From Ancistrus triradiatus (lineage: Eukaryota; Chordata; Actinopteri; Siluriformes; Loricariidae): DNA of 64,000 nt. Position numbers and translations under genes: made by a program. Shown piece after piece: positions 58,901 to 61,666 of this stretch; the stretch's first letter is position 1, and every line of letters starts with the position of its first letter. The notes below the pieces were generated by a model. The model searched no databases. It was not told where the DNA came from and saw only the letters and a program-made list of their open reading frames with translations. The DNA lies in NCBI GenBank assembly GCA_025084515.1, contig JAJAGP010000046.1, positions 351,347-415,346 of the forward strand, given 5' to 3'.

Positions 58901-61666
58901 TGCTGTTTTTGTTTTGCAGGGTGTCCCTGGTGGTGGGCCTTATGGGGCTGACCTATATCAAGCTGGTCCTCAGGTCTTTGCTTACTTTATTCACATATGA
59001 CTGGATGGTTCTTTAAGCATGGGTTTAGAACTAAGTGGAGGACCATCGGTGGGGTTGGTTCAGTGCGAATGAAAGGTCTTTGAGAGTCAAATCGAGTTGT
59101 TTAAAGAGAAGAATGACCGTTATATAACAACACTGCATTTTCATGATTAGAGGGGCCCAATGTGGTCCTCCAGTCAGTTTTAAAGATAGTTGCAAAAGCT
59201 TTTGATTGACTTTCTTCATGACTGACCACCAGGGGACAGTATTCTGTACTAGTGAAGACGTACAAGACAGGTTGAGTCCCCCAAGGCCAGTTGTAACACA
59301 GTCTGCTCTAGACTTGTAGACGTCTCACGTTTTTGATGTACTATGTGAAACTACCTTAGTGCGGACCTTAGATATTTACTGCACATCTCCAAATGTCACA
59401 ACGTCCCACAACCCGATACTGCAGCCATCATGCAGAAGAGAGCTCCTTAATAATAGGAGCAGATGGAAAACCCAGGTGGAAAATCCAAATCAAATCACTT
59501 TTCGTCTTCATTCTTGTCTTAAGTGAGATGCATAGCTGTAGTGGGCCCAATATGACTAATATTGCAGCTTCTCTGGGCTATGCATCACATGCATGGCTAT
59601 CAAAGCTCTAGTTTTCTATCATGAACTGTTGTTATTTTCATTTACTGTCTTTATTTCTTCTGGACTGTGATACCTGGAACTGTAGGTTGGGGGACTAGGG
59701 TGGCTAATTAAATGGAGTGGCCAGAACCTTGGGCTGAGGGTCTTGGGCTTGTGGGCCGAGGGAGCTGGGAGGGTTAGGACCATAGACCTAAGGATTTTTG
59801 ATATTGTAGGCTAAGGGGATTGGGAGGGTTAAGATCATAGACCTAATGACTTTGATGGCCAGTAGTGATTGAAGGTCTGGATTTGTTGGGCTTGTAGGTT
59901 GCAGTGGTTCCTAACCTTTTTTCCTTGGAGCCCCCCTACGAGTATATAAGAAAACCTGCTCCCCCAGTCAGACCAAAAGAATAAGCATCTAAATTAAAGC
60001 CTTTTCCTTTTTATATGGGTTCTTTTTCTAGCTTTTTTTCCCTGTTTTTCATCTTGGCTCATTTTCCCTAAAAATAAAACAAAATTTTTTAAAAGTCATT
60101 TTATGTACAGATTTTTTTTCCAGTTATTTAGTTTCATTTTTATTTAACATGTGCAAATTGTATTTTGACACTCTGAGCACGTCAGAGCAGACAAAGCCTC
60201 GCACAACTCCTGTCATGTTTCGGTCCCCTGTGAGGGCTGCTTGCACTCCAGGTTGGGAACCATGGGGTTAAAGGGCTGAGAGGATTGGGTCTGCTGTCTG
60301 GGGGCTTGGGTTGGTTAAGACCTTGAGCTGAAAGACTGGAATGGATAACATTATGGGATAAAGGACGGGTAATGATTGAAAAGATGGATGGATTGTGGGA
60401 CAGAGCATTGACAGGCTAAAGGGATTGTGGATTAAAGGTCTTACAGTGTTAGATTAGTTTTTTGGGGCTGGAACCTTCACCTGAAGGACTTCACCTGGAT
60501 AGGATTTTAGGCTAAGAAGCTGAGGTGGTTAAGACCAAGGGTTAAGGGATGGTGCAAATCAAGTTTGAGGGACTAGAACCATGAACTGAAGGACCGGACT
60601 AGCAGCCATAGCACAAGCCGTTGCTGTAACAGCTGATGAAATAAAAACAGGTCTTGCAGTGATCTGTATTGTAATGTGAATTTATGTGCTTCACCAGGGT
60701 CCTCCAGGACCTCCAGGACCCCCAGGCCCACCAGGGCCCCAGGGATACACAGGGCTCCCCGGTCCAAAGGTAAGTGCTGAGCAGCTTGACCATTAATCGC
60801 CCTTGCAAATGTGGCATGGGAGTCTAGCTTCTGTGTCCCGTGCTGGCTCTTTCTGCCTCGCAGTGTGTGTGCGTGGAGCTTTTTTTGGTCGGGACGGTGG
60901 CCTGCATGGAAGGCTGTGGGCTTTGGCTAAAGCTGGAATTAATGTACCGATATGTACAGCTGTGTGATACAAATAAGCAAATATAAATGTAATATTCACC
61001 TGATTGTACCTGTAAAACTAAAATAGCTTTCAAGGCGGAGGTTAAAAGTCGTGTTAAACTGCACTGCTTATGATCCACTTGCACTAACGCTTGGAAGGGG
61101 GCTTGGGAATGAGCAGTTTAATGTAAATGTAGATTCTTGAATAAAAGTAATGATTAGAAGTCATTTTTTAAACCAGAAAGGTAGTTCATGTTCAGTTAGC
61201 CGTAGATTTGTGTTTACTCTTTTAAAAACCATGCCGAGCTCACAGTGAAGTTCCACGGCTCTCGCTCCCTCGACGCTCTCTACTTATTAACCATATGAGT
61301 TTCTAGTAAATTTAAACTTAAACATCACCCAAGGATGCTTTAGGTGTTATTTTATGGCTTTGTCTTAAAACAGCTCATTATCCTAATTGATCCTGCAGCG
61401 TCTCGGTGAGGCTTCACTGTGGGCAAGGCTTGGTCTTTAAATCCCAAGTCTGAATGTGAACACGAAAAGCAAGATTAAAAAATACAAGCCATGCCCGAAT
61501 CAGCCACACGCTGCAACACATAGCAGGTTCTGACGCTTTTGGCACTTTTCTCGTCCCACGCTGGTGGAGGAGGTGGCTGATGGAGAAATTCAACCTCAGT
61601 TCCTTTTTGCAGGGTCTCCCTGGCAATGATGGCATACCAGGGCAACCGGGTCTGCCCAGCCAAGCA
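12724..61666 (+). CDS. col16a1: col16a1-like collagen alpha-1(XVI) gene, 5' part, 39 coding exons
   Basis: This is a secreted FACIT-type collagen of the extracellular matrix. Type XVI collagen is known to form homotrimers and to act at fibril surfaces and in cell adhesion. Start codon 12745 opens a signal peptide (MRIILCSIVLLTIWSGHG). Exons 3-6 give a TSPN domain (about residues 49-250), exons 7-8 a linker, and exons 9-39 Gly-X-Y triplets broken by cysteine-bearing interruptions. The 39 exons I placed have AG/GT borders and total 2,676 nt (892 codons) without a stop. The identification rests on remembered resemblance to human COL16A1: a CPP motif after the TSPN domain, CEVCP at exon 19, GPEGLAGEPG in exon 15, and a Tyr-containing interruption in exon 37. 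COL9, COL19, COL21 and COL22 share the layout but not this cysteine pattern. The gene runs off the right edge. One or more upstream 5' UTR exons are expected but not located, and small exons may be missing between 28544 and 40034. Confidence 0.9.
13091..14042 (+). mobile_element. Tc1/mariner copy in col16a1 intron 1, internally deleted
   Basis: It starts with cagtggtgcttgaaagtttg after TA and runs in the plus orientation. A transposase N-terminus is open from 13473. At about 13790 the frame jumps from the RRT region to the block coding for the central catalytic part, so several hundred bases are lost. The element stops near 14042 without a right inverted repeat. Confidence 0.88.
13473..13805 (+). 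pseudogene. Tc1-like transposase, N-terminal half
   Basis: Open for 111 codons from MARTKEISEELRKRVVDAHQ. This is the paired-type DNA-binding region: a first helix-turn-helix around KTISEEFGLHQSTVRQIVYK, then a GRPTK motif between the two subdomains (the usual GRPR-like hook). It ends shortly after NVHESSIRR at an internal deletion, so the catalytic domain is lost. Confidence 0.85.
15331..16692. repeat. 32-bp minisatellite, about 42 units, with higher-order duplication
   Basis: The unit is about 32 bp, built on ccaaaagtattgagacac followed by aaatctgcatgtgg. Units vary (aaaccaacat, gaataaagtataga), and the array contains a long duplication: 15643-16020 recurs at about 16184-16493. The offset is 541 nt at the start and 474 nt at the end, a loss of about two units. 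Long open frames across the array on both strands are by-products of the repeat and not genes. Confidence 0.95.
16693..17818. other. Remainder of col16a1 intron 1
   Basis: Unique-looking sequence, with a somewhat more CpG-rich patch around 17330-17720. I see no exon and no repeat family. Confidence 0.5.
17819..17887 (+). CDS. col16a1: col16a1 exon 2: start of the secreted N-terminal region
   Basis: 69 nt, entering and leaving in phase 1, with acceptor cgacag and donor ACAG|gtacag. It encodes a hydrophilic stretch beginning EQCPSVQVEEW and ending near an N-H-N-I-T type sequon (RHNIT). It aligns in style with the AQCPPSQ segment just after the signal peptide of human COL16A1. Confidence 0.85.
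18665..18846 (+). repeat. tRNA-derived teleost SINE
   Basis: The tRNA-like head contains a B-box match (gggttcaaatcccac, near 18700). It is followed by CCTTGAGCAAGGCCTTTAACCC and TAAGTCGCTCTGGATAAGGGCGTCTGCTAAATG-type text, which is the widespread fish SINE tail, ending in short ATGTAAATGTAAA repeats. It lies in col16a1 intron 2. Confidence 0.85.
19548..19665 (+). CDS. col16a1: col16a1 exon 3: first part of the TSPN domain
   Basis: 118 nt, phase 1 in and phase 2 out. It encodes FNLVRRFSLMKNAGVKKIRN and onward. The pattern F-N-L-hydrophobic-R-hydrophobic-S-L-M-K and K-K-I-R-N-P-x-G-P is the opening of the TSPN domain of type XVI collagen. Acceptor ttcgcag, donor CAGA|gtaagc. Confidence 0.92.
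19850..19996 (+). repeat. Degenerate tRNA-derived SINE
   Basis: A mutated copy of the SINE at 18665: gtggaccagaagatacagg, then TTCAAATCCCACCTCTACC, GCCGCTGTTGGGTGCTTGA and a short CTAAATGATTGAATGCAAATG tail. Confidence 0.7.
19997..24436. other. col16a1 intron 3, mostly unique sequence
   Basis: No exon is apparent. GGT/GTT-rich low-complexity patches lie at about 22095-22225 and 22400-22560. A short piece of SINE head (ggttaaggtaccaggcta) lies at about 24058-24095. A tract around 20990-21070 (ATCGATATT, ATATCGTGATATAT, GCACAGCCCTAA) resembles a common fish repeat but is too short to classify. Confidence 0.5.
24437..24560 (+). CDS. col16a1: col16a1 exon 4: TSPN domain, VFPHGLPEEF segment
   Basis: 124 nt, phase 2 in and phase 0 out. 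It encodes the conserved VFPHGLPEEFTLVFTLLLKK block typical of TSPN domains (FP-x-GLP-x-x-F-hydrophobic) and ends in DNQGYPQ. Acceptor acacag, donor CCAG|gtatgg. Confidence 0.95.
24893..26319 (-). mobile_element. Tc1/mariner copy with both ends, in col16a1 intron 4
   Basis: The left end is cagtggtgcttgaaagtttg and the right end, reverse-complemented, is cggtggtgcttgaaagtttg; both are flanked by TA. The length of about 1,427 bp is near that of an intact Tc1-like element, and the inverted repeats run for roughly 200 bp. The transposase is on the minus strand but is broken by frameshifts and by a deletion after EFGLH. It is the most complete of the four related copies. Confidence 0.92.
25540..25960 (-). 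pseudogene. Tc1-like transposase, frameshifted
   Basis: On the minus strand the reading starts MAPTKEISEELRKRVVDAHQ and proceeds through KTISKEFGLH. It then continues in other frames as TIRRTLNNNGVHGRAARRKP and WTDETKVQLFW (first catalytic Asp), and VSIMVWACFAASG before the second catalytic region. The second half of the DNA-binding domain is missing. Several frame changes mean it is inactive. Confidence 0.85.
26432..26713 (+). CDS. col16a1: col16a1 exon 5: core of the TSPN (laminin-G-like) domain
   Basis: 282 nt (94 codons), phase 0. It contains LDQRWHKIALSV, the RWHK signature of TSPN/LamG folds, followed by HVDCSSIETKPL. The Cys in HVDC is the conserved one that pairs with the YCDP cysteine of exon 6. 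The exon is GC-rich compared with flanking intron. Donor choice GTGGAG|gttaga keeps frame with exon 6; the donor is somewhat weak. Confidence 0.93.
26829..26909 (+). CDS. col16a1: col16a1 exon 6: end of the TSPN domain
   Basis: 81 nt, phase 0. It encodes VDAQQVMVYCDPSLAIQE followed by ACCDIPGAR. The YCDP motif with a following CC pair is the standard end of the TSPN domain in FACIT collagens. Acceptor gtcag, donor CTCGG|gtaaga. Confidence 0.93.
26910..28468. other. col16a1 intron 6
   Basis: Unique-looking, relatively GC-balanced sequence. I see no exon, RNA gene or repeat family. Confidence 0.5.
28469..28543 (+). CDS. col16a1: col16a1 exon 7: non-collagenous linker
   Basis: 75 nt, phase 0, beginning CPPDAPKSRRAAENLVEISP. 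It matches the position and style of the CPPE..SKARR..ELIEI linker after the TSPN domain of human COL16A1. The dibasic SRRAA could be a processing site, but this is only inferred. Donor ATCCAG|gtgagt. Confidence 0.9.
28895..29165 (+). repeat. SINE with tRNA-like boxes, degenerate
   Basis: A B-box-like caggttcgagtcctgg at about 28929 and an A-box-like GGTGGCCGAGTGGTTTT at about 29004 are followed by CCTTGAGCAAGGCCCTTATCC and GTGGATAAGGGCACCTGCTA, the common fish SINE tail. The box order (B then A) suggests two joined copies or one copy inserted next to another. Confidence 0.65.
29233..29252. repeat. Poly-G run (20 G) with a second run at 29470-29482
   Basis: Two uninterrupted G runs of 20 and 13 nt lie about 220 nt apart in col16a1 intron 7. 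Each could form a G-quadruplex in DNA or pre-mRNA. Confidence 0.9.
32335..32697 (+). repeat. Interspersed repeat, copy 1 of a pair
   Basis: It matches 63592-64000 closely: GGCCTTTTCACAC at the start, TTTTGAAAAAGAACACGC, ACCAATCAGAGCTCGGTTGC, AACATGGATATTAA, CTCACAGGGACTGGATGG and ACACAAACTAGGGCTTCCTG in the same order, then a T-run. It has no intact open frame. The class is unknown to me; the TTTTCACAC start is of the kind seen in fish DNA transposons. Confidence 0.75.
32920..33050 (+). repeat. Fish interspersed repeat (GAGCAAGCC..CAGTGGCAAGG type)
   Basis: It shares GTCTCAAAGCAGCTT, TGAGCAAGCCTAGGGC and ACAGTGGCAAGGAAAAACTC with 52690-52870. The block is a frequent fish repeat, from memory. 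Confidence 0.65.
33500..34000 (+). mobile_element. Degenerate Tc1-like remnant of another family
   Basis: Phrases such as CTTTGTAATCAGGTCCTTCGGTCAAATGAGACAAAA correspond in style to the catalytic-Asp block (..LWSDETK..) of Tc1 transposases. An ORF at 33548-33817 covers the upstream part without a clear domain. No inverted ends are visible. Confidence 0.4.
36808..36840 (+). CDS. col16a1: col16a1 exon 8 (probable 33-nt micro-exon)
   Basis: 33 nt reading PIHGSKDLAQR between a strong polypyrimidine tract ending ttttttacag and donor AAAGA|gtaagt. It is in phase 0 with its neighbours. It resembles the VHGARD segment of human COL16A1, which also lies just before the first triple helix. It stands alone between an 8.3-kb and a 3.2-kb intron, so the call rests on splice signals plus weak similarity. 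Confidence 0.65.
37405..38110. mobile_element. Composite DNA-transposon debris in intron 8
   Basis: The left part (37405-37560) begins gtaccgtgcaaaagtcttag and matches the MITE end at 41621. The right part (about 37690-38100) contains TTCTGCTGTTGTAGCCCATC, TATCAGCTCGAACCAGTCTG and GTGAAAATCCCAGTACATCAG. From memory these belong to an abundant fish repeat with the same TTATTAGGTACACC ends as 5721-6248. Confidence 0.6.
39400..39940 (-). mobile_element. Tc1-like element fragment, second family
   Basis: The minus strand encodes a transposase C-terminal piece (see 39561-39854). Further downstream on that strand the text continues with QLCQSTKCGG-like, Tc1-typical sequence interrupted by stops. 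No inverted ends are visible. Confidence 0.75.
39561..39854 (-). pseudogene. Tc1-like transposase catalytic-domain fragment
   Basis: 97 open codons reading MMIWGAIAYDSRSPLTVIRG, then TLTAQRY, and IFQQDNAHHT. The Asp of QQDNA is the second catalytic acid of the DD34E triad; the downstream Glu region (usually WP..SPDLNPIE) is degraded to PRNASTRLENFLDLPG. It lies antisense in col16a1 intron 8. Confidence 0.82.
40035..40091 (+). CDS. col16a1: col16a1 exon 9: first Gly-X-Y triplets
   Basis: 57 nt, phase 0, reading LVQDGRAGQAGLKGEKGDR. This is where the triple helix begins. A second acceptor 9 nt downstream (ctggtgcag|GAT, exon start 40044) would remove LVQ and keep frame, so the exact start is uncertain. 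Donor ACCGG|gtaagg. Confidence 0.85.
40366..40401 (+). CDS. col16a1: col16a1 exon 10: cysteine-bearing break
   Basis: 36 nt reading GLDCTGAGVPGR with donor ACGG|gtaagt. The acceptor (tcactgaag) has a weak pyrimidine tract. The Cys here and the Cys opening exon 11 match the two-cysteine interruption seen at this place in human COL16A1 (NDC...C), although the fish spacing is shorter. Confidence 0.75.
40491..40535 (+). CDS. col16a1: col16a1 exon 11: CPEGGKGEKGEKGEP
   Basis: 45 nt, phase 0, with acceptor tttgttgcag and donor ACCG|gtaagg. It begins with Cys and then four regular Gly-X-Y triplets rich in Lys-Gly-Glu, as in the C-x-E-G-P-K-G-E-K-G-E segment of human COL16A1. Confidence 0.9.
40623..40661 (+). 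CDS. col16a1: col16a1 exon 12 (probable): GASGN then a non-Gly-X-Y stretch
   Basis: 39 nt reading GASGNWEAAVAVK in phase 0, with acceptor ctgtttttag and donor TAAAG|gtaaaa. Only the first two triplets follow Gly-X-Y; a Trp and an Ala/Val run replace the rest. The splice sites are good and the other two frames are worse (one has a stop), so I keep it, but it may be an unusual interruption or a skipped exon. Confidence 0.65.
41015..41302 (+). repeat. tRNA-derived SINE with GTTTGCATGTTCTCCC core
   Basis: The head GGTAGCACCGCCGCCTCACAGCGAGAAGG is typical of this fish SINE. It is followed by GTGTGGAGTTTGCATGTTCT, CGGTTTCCTCCTACAATCCA, and a tail ending GATGAGAAAATGAATGAATGAG. It sits in col16a1 intron 12. 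Confidence 0.85.
41621..42060. mobile_element. MITE with TGTGCAAAAGTCTTAGG inverted ends
   Basis: The left end reads tgtgcaaaagtcttaggaca and the right end, reverse-complemented, reads tctttgcaaaagtcttaggc. Both continue into a CCATTAGATT / CCATTCGATT block and an ATGGCCATATAT / ATGACCATATAT block. Length is about 440 bp with no coding. Related ends lie at 37405 and 39280. Confidence 0.82.
42177..42239 (+). CDS. col16a1: col16a1 exon 13: collagen triplets ending GRD
   Basis: 63 nt (seven Gly-X-Y triplets), from GDKGQKGEVG to AGNPGRD. Acceptor actgtcag, donor GAGAC|gtacgt. It aligns with the GKPGRD segment of the human protein, directly before the ICV interruption. Confidence 0.92.
42972..43016 (+). 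CDS. col16a1: col16a1 exon 14: GRIGSICVVGPKGQK
   Basis: 45 nt, phase 0. The imperfection with a single Cys (ICVVGPKGQK) is nearly the human ICVIGPKGQK segment, which is one of the strongest markers that this is type XVI. Acceptor tgttgtag, donor AGAAG|gtaaaa. Confidence 0.95.
43109..43204 (+). CDS. col16a1: col16a1 exon 15: GPEGLAGEPG helix segment
   Basis: 96 nt (32 codons) from GETGAVGPEGLAGEPG through PGPPGVGRPGLP. The human protein has the same order, including the one-residue slip of register (PPG-hydrophobic-G). Acceptor tttgaaag is pyrimidine-poor; donor GCCG|gtacga. Confidence 0.93.
43482..43517 (+). CDS. col16a1: col16a1 exon 16: four Gly-X-Y triplets
   Basis: 36 nt reading GIPGLPGSKGDR with acceptor tcttttag and donor ACAGA|gtgagt, phase 0. 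Confidence 0.93.
43622..43666 (+). CDS. col16a1: col16a1 exon 17: five Gly-X-Y triplets
   Basis: 45 nt reading GDDGIPGVDGVTGDP with acceptor gaacccag and donor ATCCT|gtaagc, phase 0. Confidence 0.93.
43768..43803 (+). CDS. col16a1: col16a1 exon 18: four Gly-X-Y triplets
   Basis: 36 nt reading GPRGAGGSKGEK with acceptor aatcacag and donor AAAAG|gtcagt, phase 0. The AT-repeat-filled intron 43804-44845 follows. Confidence 0.92.
43830..44400. repeat. AT triplet repeats with a multiplied palindrome, intron 18
   Basis: ATT/AAT triplet runs alternate with three copies of the phrase GGTGCTCTTATTCCTGTCATTG (43872, 44003, 44178) and with four copies of GTTATTTAATTATATAATTA next to CATATAATTAAATAAC, one of them in the opposite orientation near 44335. 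Opposing AAT and ATT runs make large hairpins possible. Confidence 0.9.
44525..44601. repeat. (TA)n microsatellite, about 38 units
   Basis: Uninterrupted TA dinucleotides over 77 nt in the same intron as the AAT/ATT repeats. Open frames such as the poly-Ile-Tyr one at 44436-44651 are by-products. Confidence 0.97.
44846..44959 (+). CDS. col16a1: col16a1 exon 19: CEVC interruption and helix
   Basis: 114 nt (38 codons), opening GEPCEVCPVLPDGSDG and closing in GEPGAPGRGEQGLP. The CxxC interruption CEVCP-x-LP is shared with human COL16A1. Such cysteine pairs probably make interchain disulfides at the ends of triple-helical segments. A short (GT)n lies just upstream of the acceptor. Confidence 0.95.
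45064..45375. mobile_element. Partial MITE, same family as 5721-6248
   Basis: The left end reads attcagcggtcactttatta and is followed by GGTACACC and ACACTCATTGTCCAGG. The internal block with CTCCAGCAGCACTGCTGCG, CACATCAGTGTCAGTG and GTGCTGGTCCTGTGGGG matches the first copy. The right end is missing. Confidence 0.75.
45947..45974. repeat. (GA)n microsatellite
   Basis: About 13 GA units in col16a1 intron 19. The unmatched remainder of that intron (45376-46115) is otherwise unremarkable. Confidence 0.9.
46116..46405. mobile_element. 290-bp MITE with CAGTGGGGCAAAAAAGTAT ends
   Basis: The left end reads tacagtggggcaaaaaagta and the right end, reverse-complemented, reads tacagtggggcaaaaagtat. 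Both begin with TA, as expected of a Tc1/mariner-mobilised MITE. The inner GTCAGCCACTG / GACAGCCAGTG pair extends the inverted repeat to about 40 bp. No coding capacity. It lies in col16a1 intron 19. Confidence 0.9.
46571..46606 (+). CDS. col16a1: col16a1 exon 20: four Gly-X-Y triplets
   Basis: 36 nt reading GSPGKDGLSGTR with a strong acceptor (cttcctttag). The donor CAAGG|gtttgt is weak. Skipping would keep the frame. Confidence 0.9.
47381..47431. repeat. (TG)n tract abutting the exon 21 acceptor
   Basis: About 25 TG units with one TGCG variant, ending 7 nt before exon 21 (47439). The tract takes the position of the polypyrimidine tract. Confidence 0.95.
47439..47474 (+). CDS. col16a1: col16a1 exon 21: four Gly-X-Y triplets behind a (TG)n tract
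   Basis: 36 nt reading GEPGLDGAKGEK with donor AAAAG|gtgagt. A (TG)n tract at 47381-47431 ends only 7 nt before the exon and takes the place of the usual polypyrimidine tract upstream of tttcacag. Confidence 0.92.
47596..47670 (+). CDS. col16a1: col16a1 exon 22: CSSC interruption
   Basis: 75 nt (25 codons) opening GEPCSSCPSSADLLDSK and then VRVLKGDR. The second CxxC interruption (CSSC). Only the last triplets return to Gly-X-Y. Acceptor ccctgtcag, donor ACCGG|gtgagt. Confidence 0.94.
48391..48435 (+). CDS. col16a1: col16a1 exon 23: five Gly-X-Y triplets
   Basis: 45 nt reading GVPGPTGLPGLQGTK with acceptor cctcttgtag and donor CAAAG|gtgagt, phase 0. Confidence 0.94.
48817..48852 (+). CDS. 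col16a1: col16a1 exon 24: four Gly-X-Y triplets
   Basis: 36 nt reading GDAGSKGSDGKT with acceptor tttattag and donor AAACT|gtaagt, phase 0. Confidence 0.92.
48944..48997 (+). CDS. col16a1: col16a1 exon 25: six Gly-X-Y triplets
   Basis: 54 nt reading GKPGPRGPSGKDGQTGAK with acceptor ttttatcag. The donor CAAAG|gtgatg is moderate. Exon 24 is only 91 nt upstream. Confidence 0.93.
49200..49800. repeat. TTA/ATT/TTG triplet-rich intron 25
   Basis: Long ATT runs at 49225-49294, AAT at 49560-49590, mixed ATT/GTT at 49618-49799. AAT-type and ATT-type runs lie close together and can pair. Poly-Asn and poly-Ile open frames here are by-products. Confidence 0.92.
49848..49892 (+). CDS. col16a1: col16a1 exon 25-27 region: exon 26, five Gly-X-Y triplets
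   Basis: 45 nt reading GDAGDSGLPGPKGEK with donor AAAAG|gtgagt. It sits between the TTA/TTG-repeat intron upstream and a 116-nt intron downstream that is more than half (TG)n. Confidence 0.93.
49904..49965. repeat. (TG)n tract, 31 units, fills intron 26
   Basis: It starts 12 nt after the exon 26 donor (49893) and ends 43 nt before exon 27. Intron 26 is only 116 nt, so more than half of it is this repeat. Confidence 0.96.
50009..50149 (+). CDS. col16a1: col16a1 exon 27: CGVC interruption plus helix
   Basis: 141 nt (47 codons) opening GDSCGVCQTSPSESIGG and continuing into GEPGPQGPQGPAGPPGEATE. The third CxxC interruption. Acceptor tttattag, donor AACAG|gtgagc. Confidence 0.93.
50830..50865 (+). 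CDS. col16a1: col16a1 exon 28: four Gly-X-Y triplets
   Basis: 36 nt reading GPPGFQGEKGEK with acceptor gtctctcag and donor AAAAA|gtaagt, phase 0. Confidence 0.93.
50993..51100 (+). CDS. col16a1: col16a1 exon 29: twelve Gly-X-Y triplets (108 nt)
   Basis: 108 nt, twice the ancestral 54-nt collagen exon. It opens GDQGLQGRPGVSGLTG and ends DGAVGLKGEK, with no interruption. Acceptor tacacag, donor GAAG|gtgtgt. Confidence 0.94.
52505..52627 (+). CDS. col16a1: col16a1 exon 30: CGSC interruption plus helix
   Basis: 123 nt (41 codons) opening GDACGSCLPHPTGSGDN and ending GQGKPGKN. The fourth CxxC interruption, at the place of the CTACPSL segment in human COL16A1. Acceptor ctattggcag, donor AGAAT|gtgagt. 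Confidence 0.94.
52690..52880 (+). repeat. Fish interspersed repeat (GAGCAAGCC..CAGTGGCAAGG type)
   Basis: It contains GTATTTATATAGCGCATTTTA, TGTCTCAAAGTAGCTTTATG, TTGAGCAAGCCTGGGGTGAC and AGTGGCAAGGTAAAACTCCC, then GAAGAAACCTTGGGAGGACC. A partial copy lies at 32920-33050. Confidence 0.75.
54287..54322 (+). CDS. col16a1: col16a1 exon 31: four Gly-X-Y triplets
   Basis: 36 nt reading GHPGQRGVPGPA with acceptor ttctatttag and donor CTGCT|gtgagt, phase 0. Confidence 0.93.
54462..54515 (+). CDS. col16a1: col16a1 exon 32: six Gly-X-Y triplets
   Basis: 54 nt reading GPAGLQGPPGLTGPDGQR with acceptor tttgccgcag and donor AGAGG|gtatgt, phase 0. Confidence 0.94.
54607..54675 (+). CDS. col16a1: col16a1 exon 33: helix with an IAIGVSGPQ imperfection
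   Basis: 69 nt (23 codons) opening GPKGEMGPPGPQGP and ending IAIGVSGPQ. The register slip matches the GASVSGPPG imperfection at this place in the human chain. Acceptor cttcacag, donor CTCAG|gtaagg. Confidence 0.94.
54860..54990 (+). mobile_element. Short MITE-like fragment (GGTCAAAAGTATATGGACACC)
   Basis: The phrase tggtcaaaagtatatggaca resembles the end of a frequent fish MITE, as far as I remember. The stretch continues with TTCTGCATTGATAGTGGTC and has no visible opposite end. Confidence 0.4.
55089..55142 (+). CDS. col16a1: col16a1 exon 34: six Gly-X-Y triplets
   Basis: 54 nt reading GRDGPPGPQGYPGTNGIP with acceptor gtatttcag and donor TACCA|gtgagt. The 1.87-kb intron filled by a degenerate repeat follows. 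Confidence 0.94.
56969..56998. repeat. (GT)n tract upstream of exon 35
   Basis: About 15 units with one GC variant, ending about 12 nt before the 27-nt exon 35. Confidence 0.95.
57011..57037 (+). CDS. col16a1: col16a1 exon 35: 27-nt exon, three Gly-X-Y triplets
   Basis: 27 nt reading GAIGPKGDK with acceptor gtctttcag and donor CAAG|gtaaga. A (GT)n tract at 56969-56998 ends about 12 nt before the exon, and degenerate repeats of one family lie in both flanking introns. Confidence 0.9.
57560..57870 (+). repeat. Downstream continuation of the GGAAAGCCAAAAGGG repeat
   Basis: The cores gggaagccaaaagagtaata (57561), atggaaagccaaatggataa (57704) and gaaaagccacaagggcaata (57828) lie in intron 35. 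Each is followed by AACTRN-type text as in the array upstream of exon 35. The rest of intron 35 up to 58686 shows nothing I recognise. Confidence 0.75.
58687..58737 (+). CDS. col16a1: col16a1 exon 36: CGC interruption
   Basis: 51 nt reading GEPGVCGCPALSQSGRP. The CxC interruption matches GECSCPSQG of human COL16A1. Acceptor ctttacag, donor GACCT|gtaagt. Confidence 0.94.
58920..58973 (+). CDS. col16a1: col16a1 exon 37: Tyr-containing interruption
   Basis: 54 nt reading GVPGGGPYGADLYQAGPQ. The aromatic break replaces the Trp-containing GLWMGSSWQPGPQ of human COL16A1. The donor CTCAG|gtcttt is weak, so inclusion might vary; skipping keeps the frame. Confidence 0.9.
59690..60600. repeat. Degenerate purine-rich repeat in intron 37, split by a MITE
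   Basis: Variants of ggttaagaccatrgacctaa, AGGGATTGGGAGGG and GGGCTTGGG / GGGCTGAGGG recur irregularly from 59690 to 59890 and again from 60265 to 60600. The middle is occupied by the hAT-like MITE at 59902-60264, so the MITE probably inserted into an older array. Confidence 0.65.
59902..60264. mobile_element. hAT-like MITE with CAGTGGTTCC..AACCT ends
   Basis: The left end reads cagtggttcctaaccttttt. The right end, reverse-complemented, reads ccatggttcccaacctggag. The inner text (TTGGAGCCCCCCTACGAG, GTTTCGGTCCCCTGTGAGGG) fits a common fish non-autonomous element. No clean 8-bp target duplication is visible, so the class is inferred from the ends. Confidence 0.7.
60698..60769 (+). CDS. col16a1: col16a1 exon 38: eight Gly-X-Y triplets, GPP-rich
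   Basis: 72 nt (24 codons) opening with four GPP triplets and ending GYTGLPGPK. Acceptor cttcaccag, donor CAAAG|gtaagt. Runs of GPP favour a stable triple helix. Confidence 0.94.
61613..61666 (+). CDS. col16a1: col16a1 exon 39: last coding exon in the window
   Basis: 54 nt reading GLPGNDGIPGQPGLPSQA with acceptor ctttttgcag and donor AAGCA|gtgagt. It matches VPGNNGLPGQPGLTAE in human COL16A1, where the helix ends and a longer non-collagenous segment starts. The next exon is not visible before the window ends. Confidence 0.93.
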
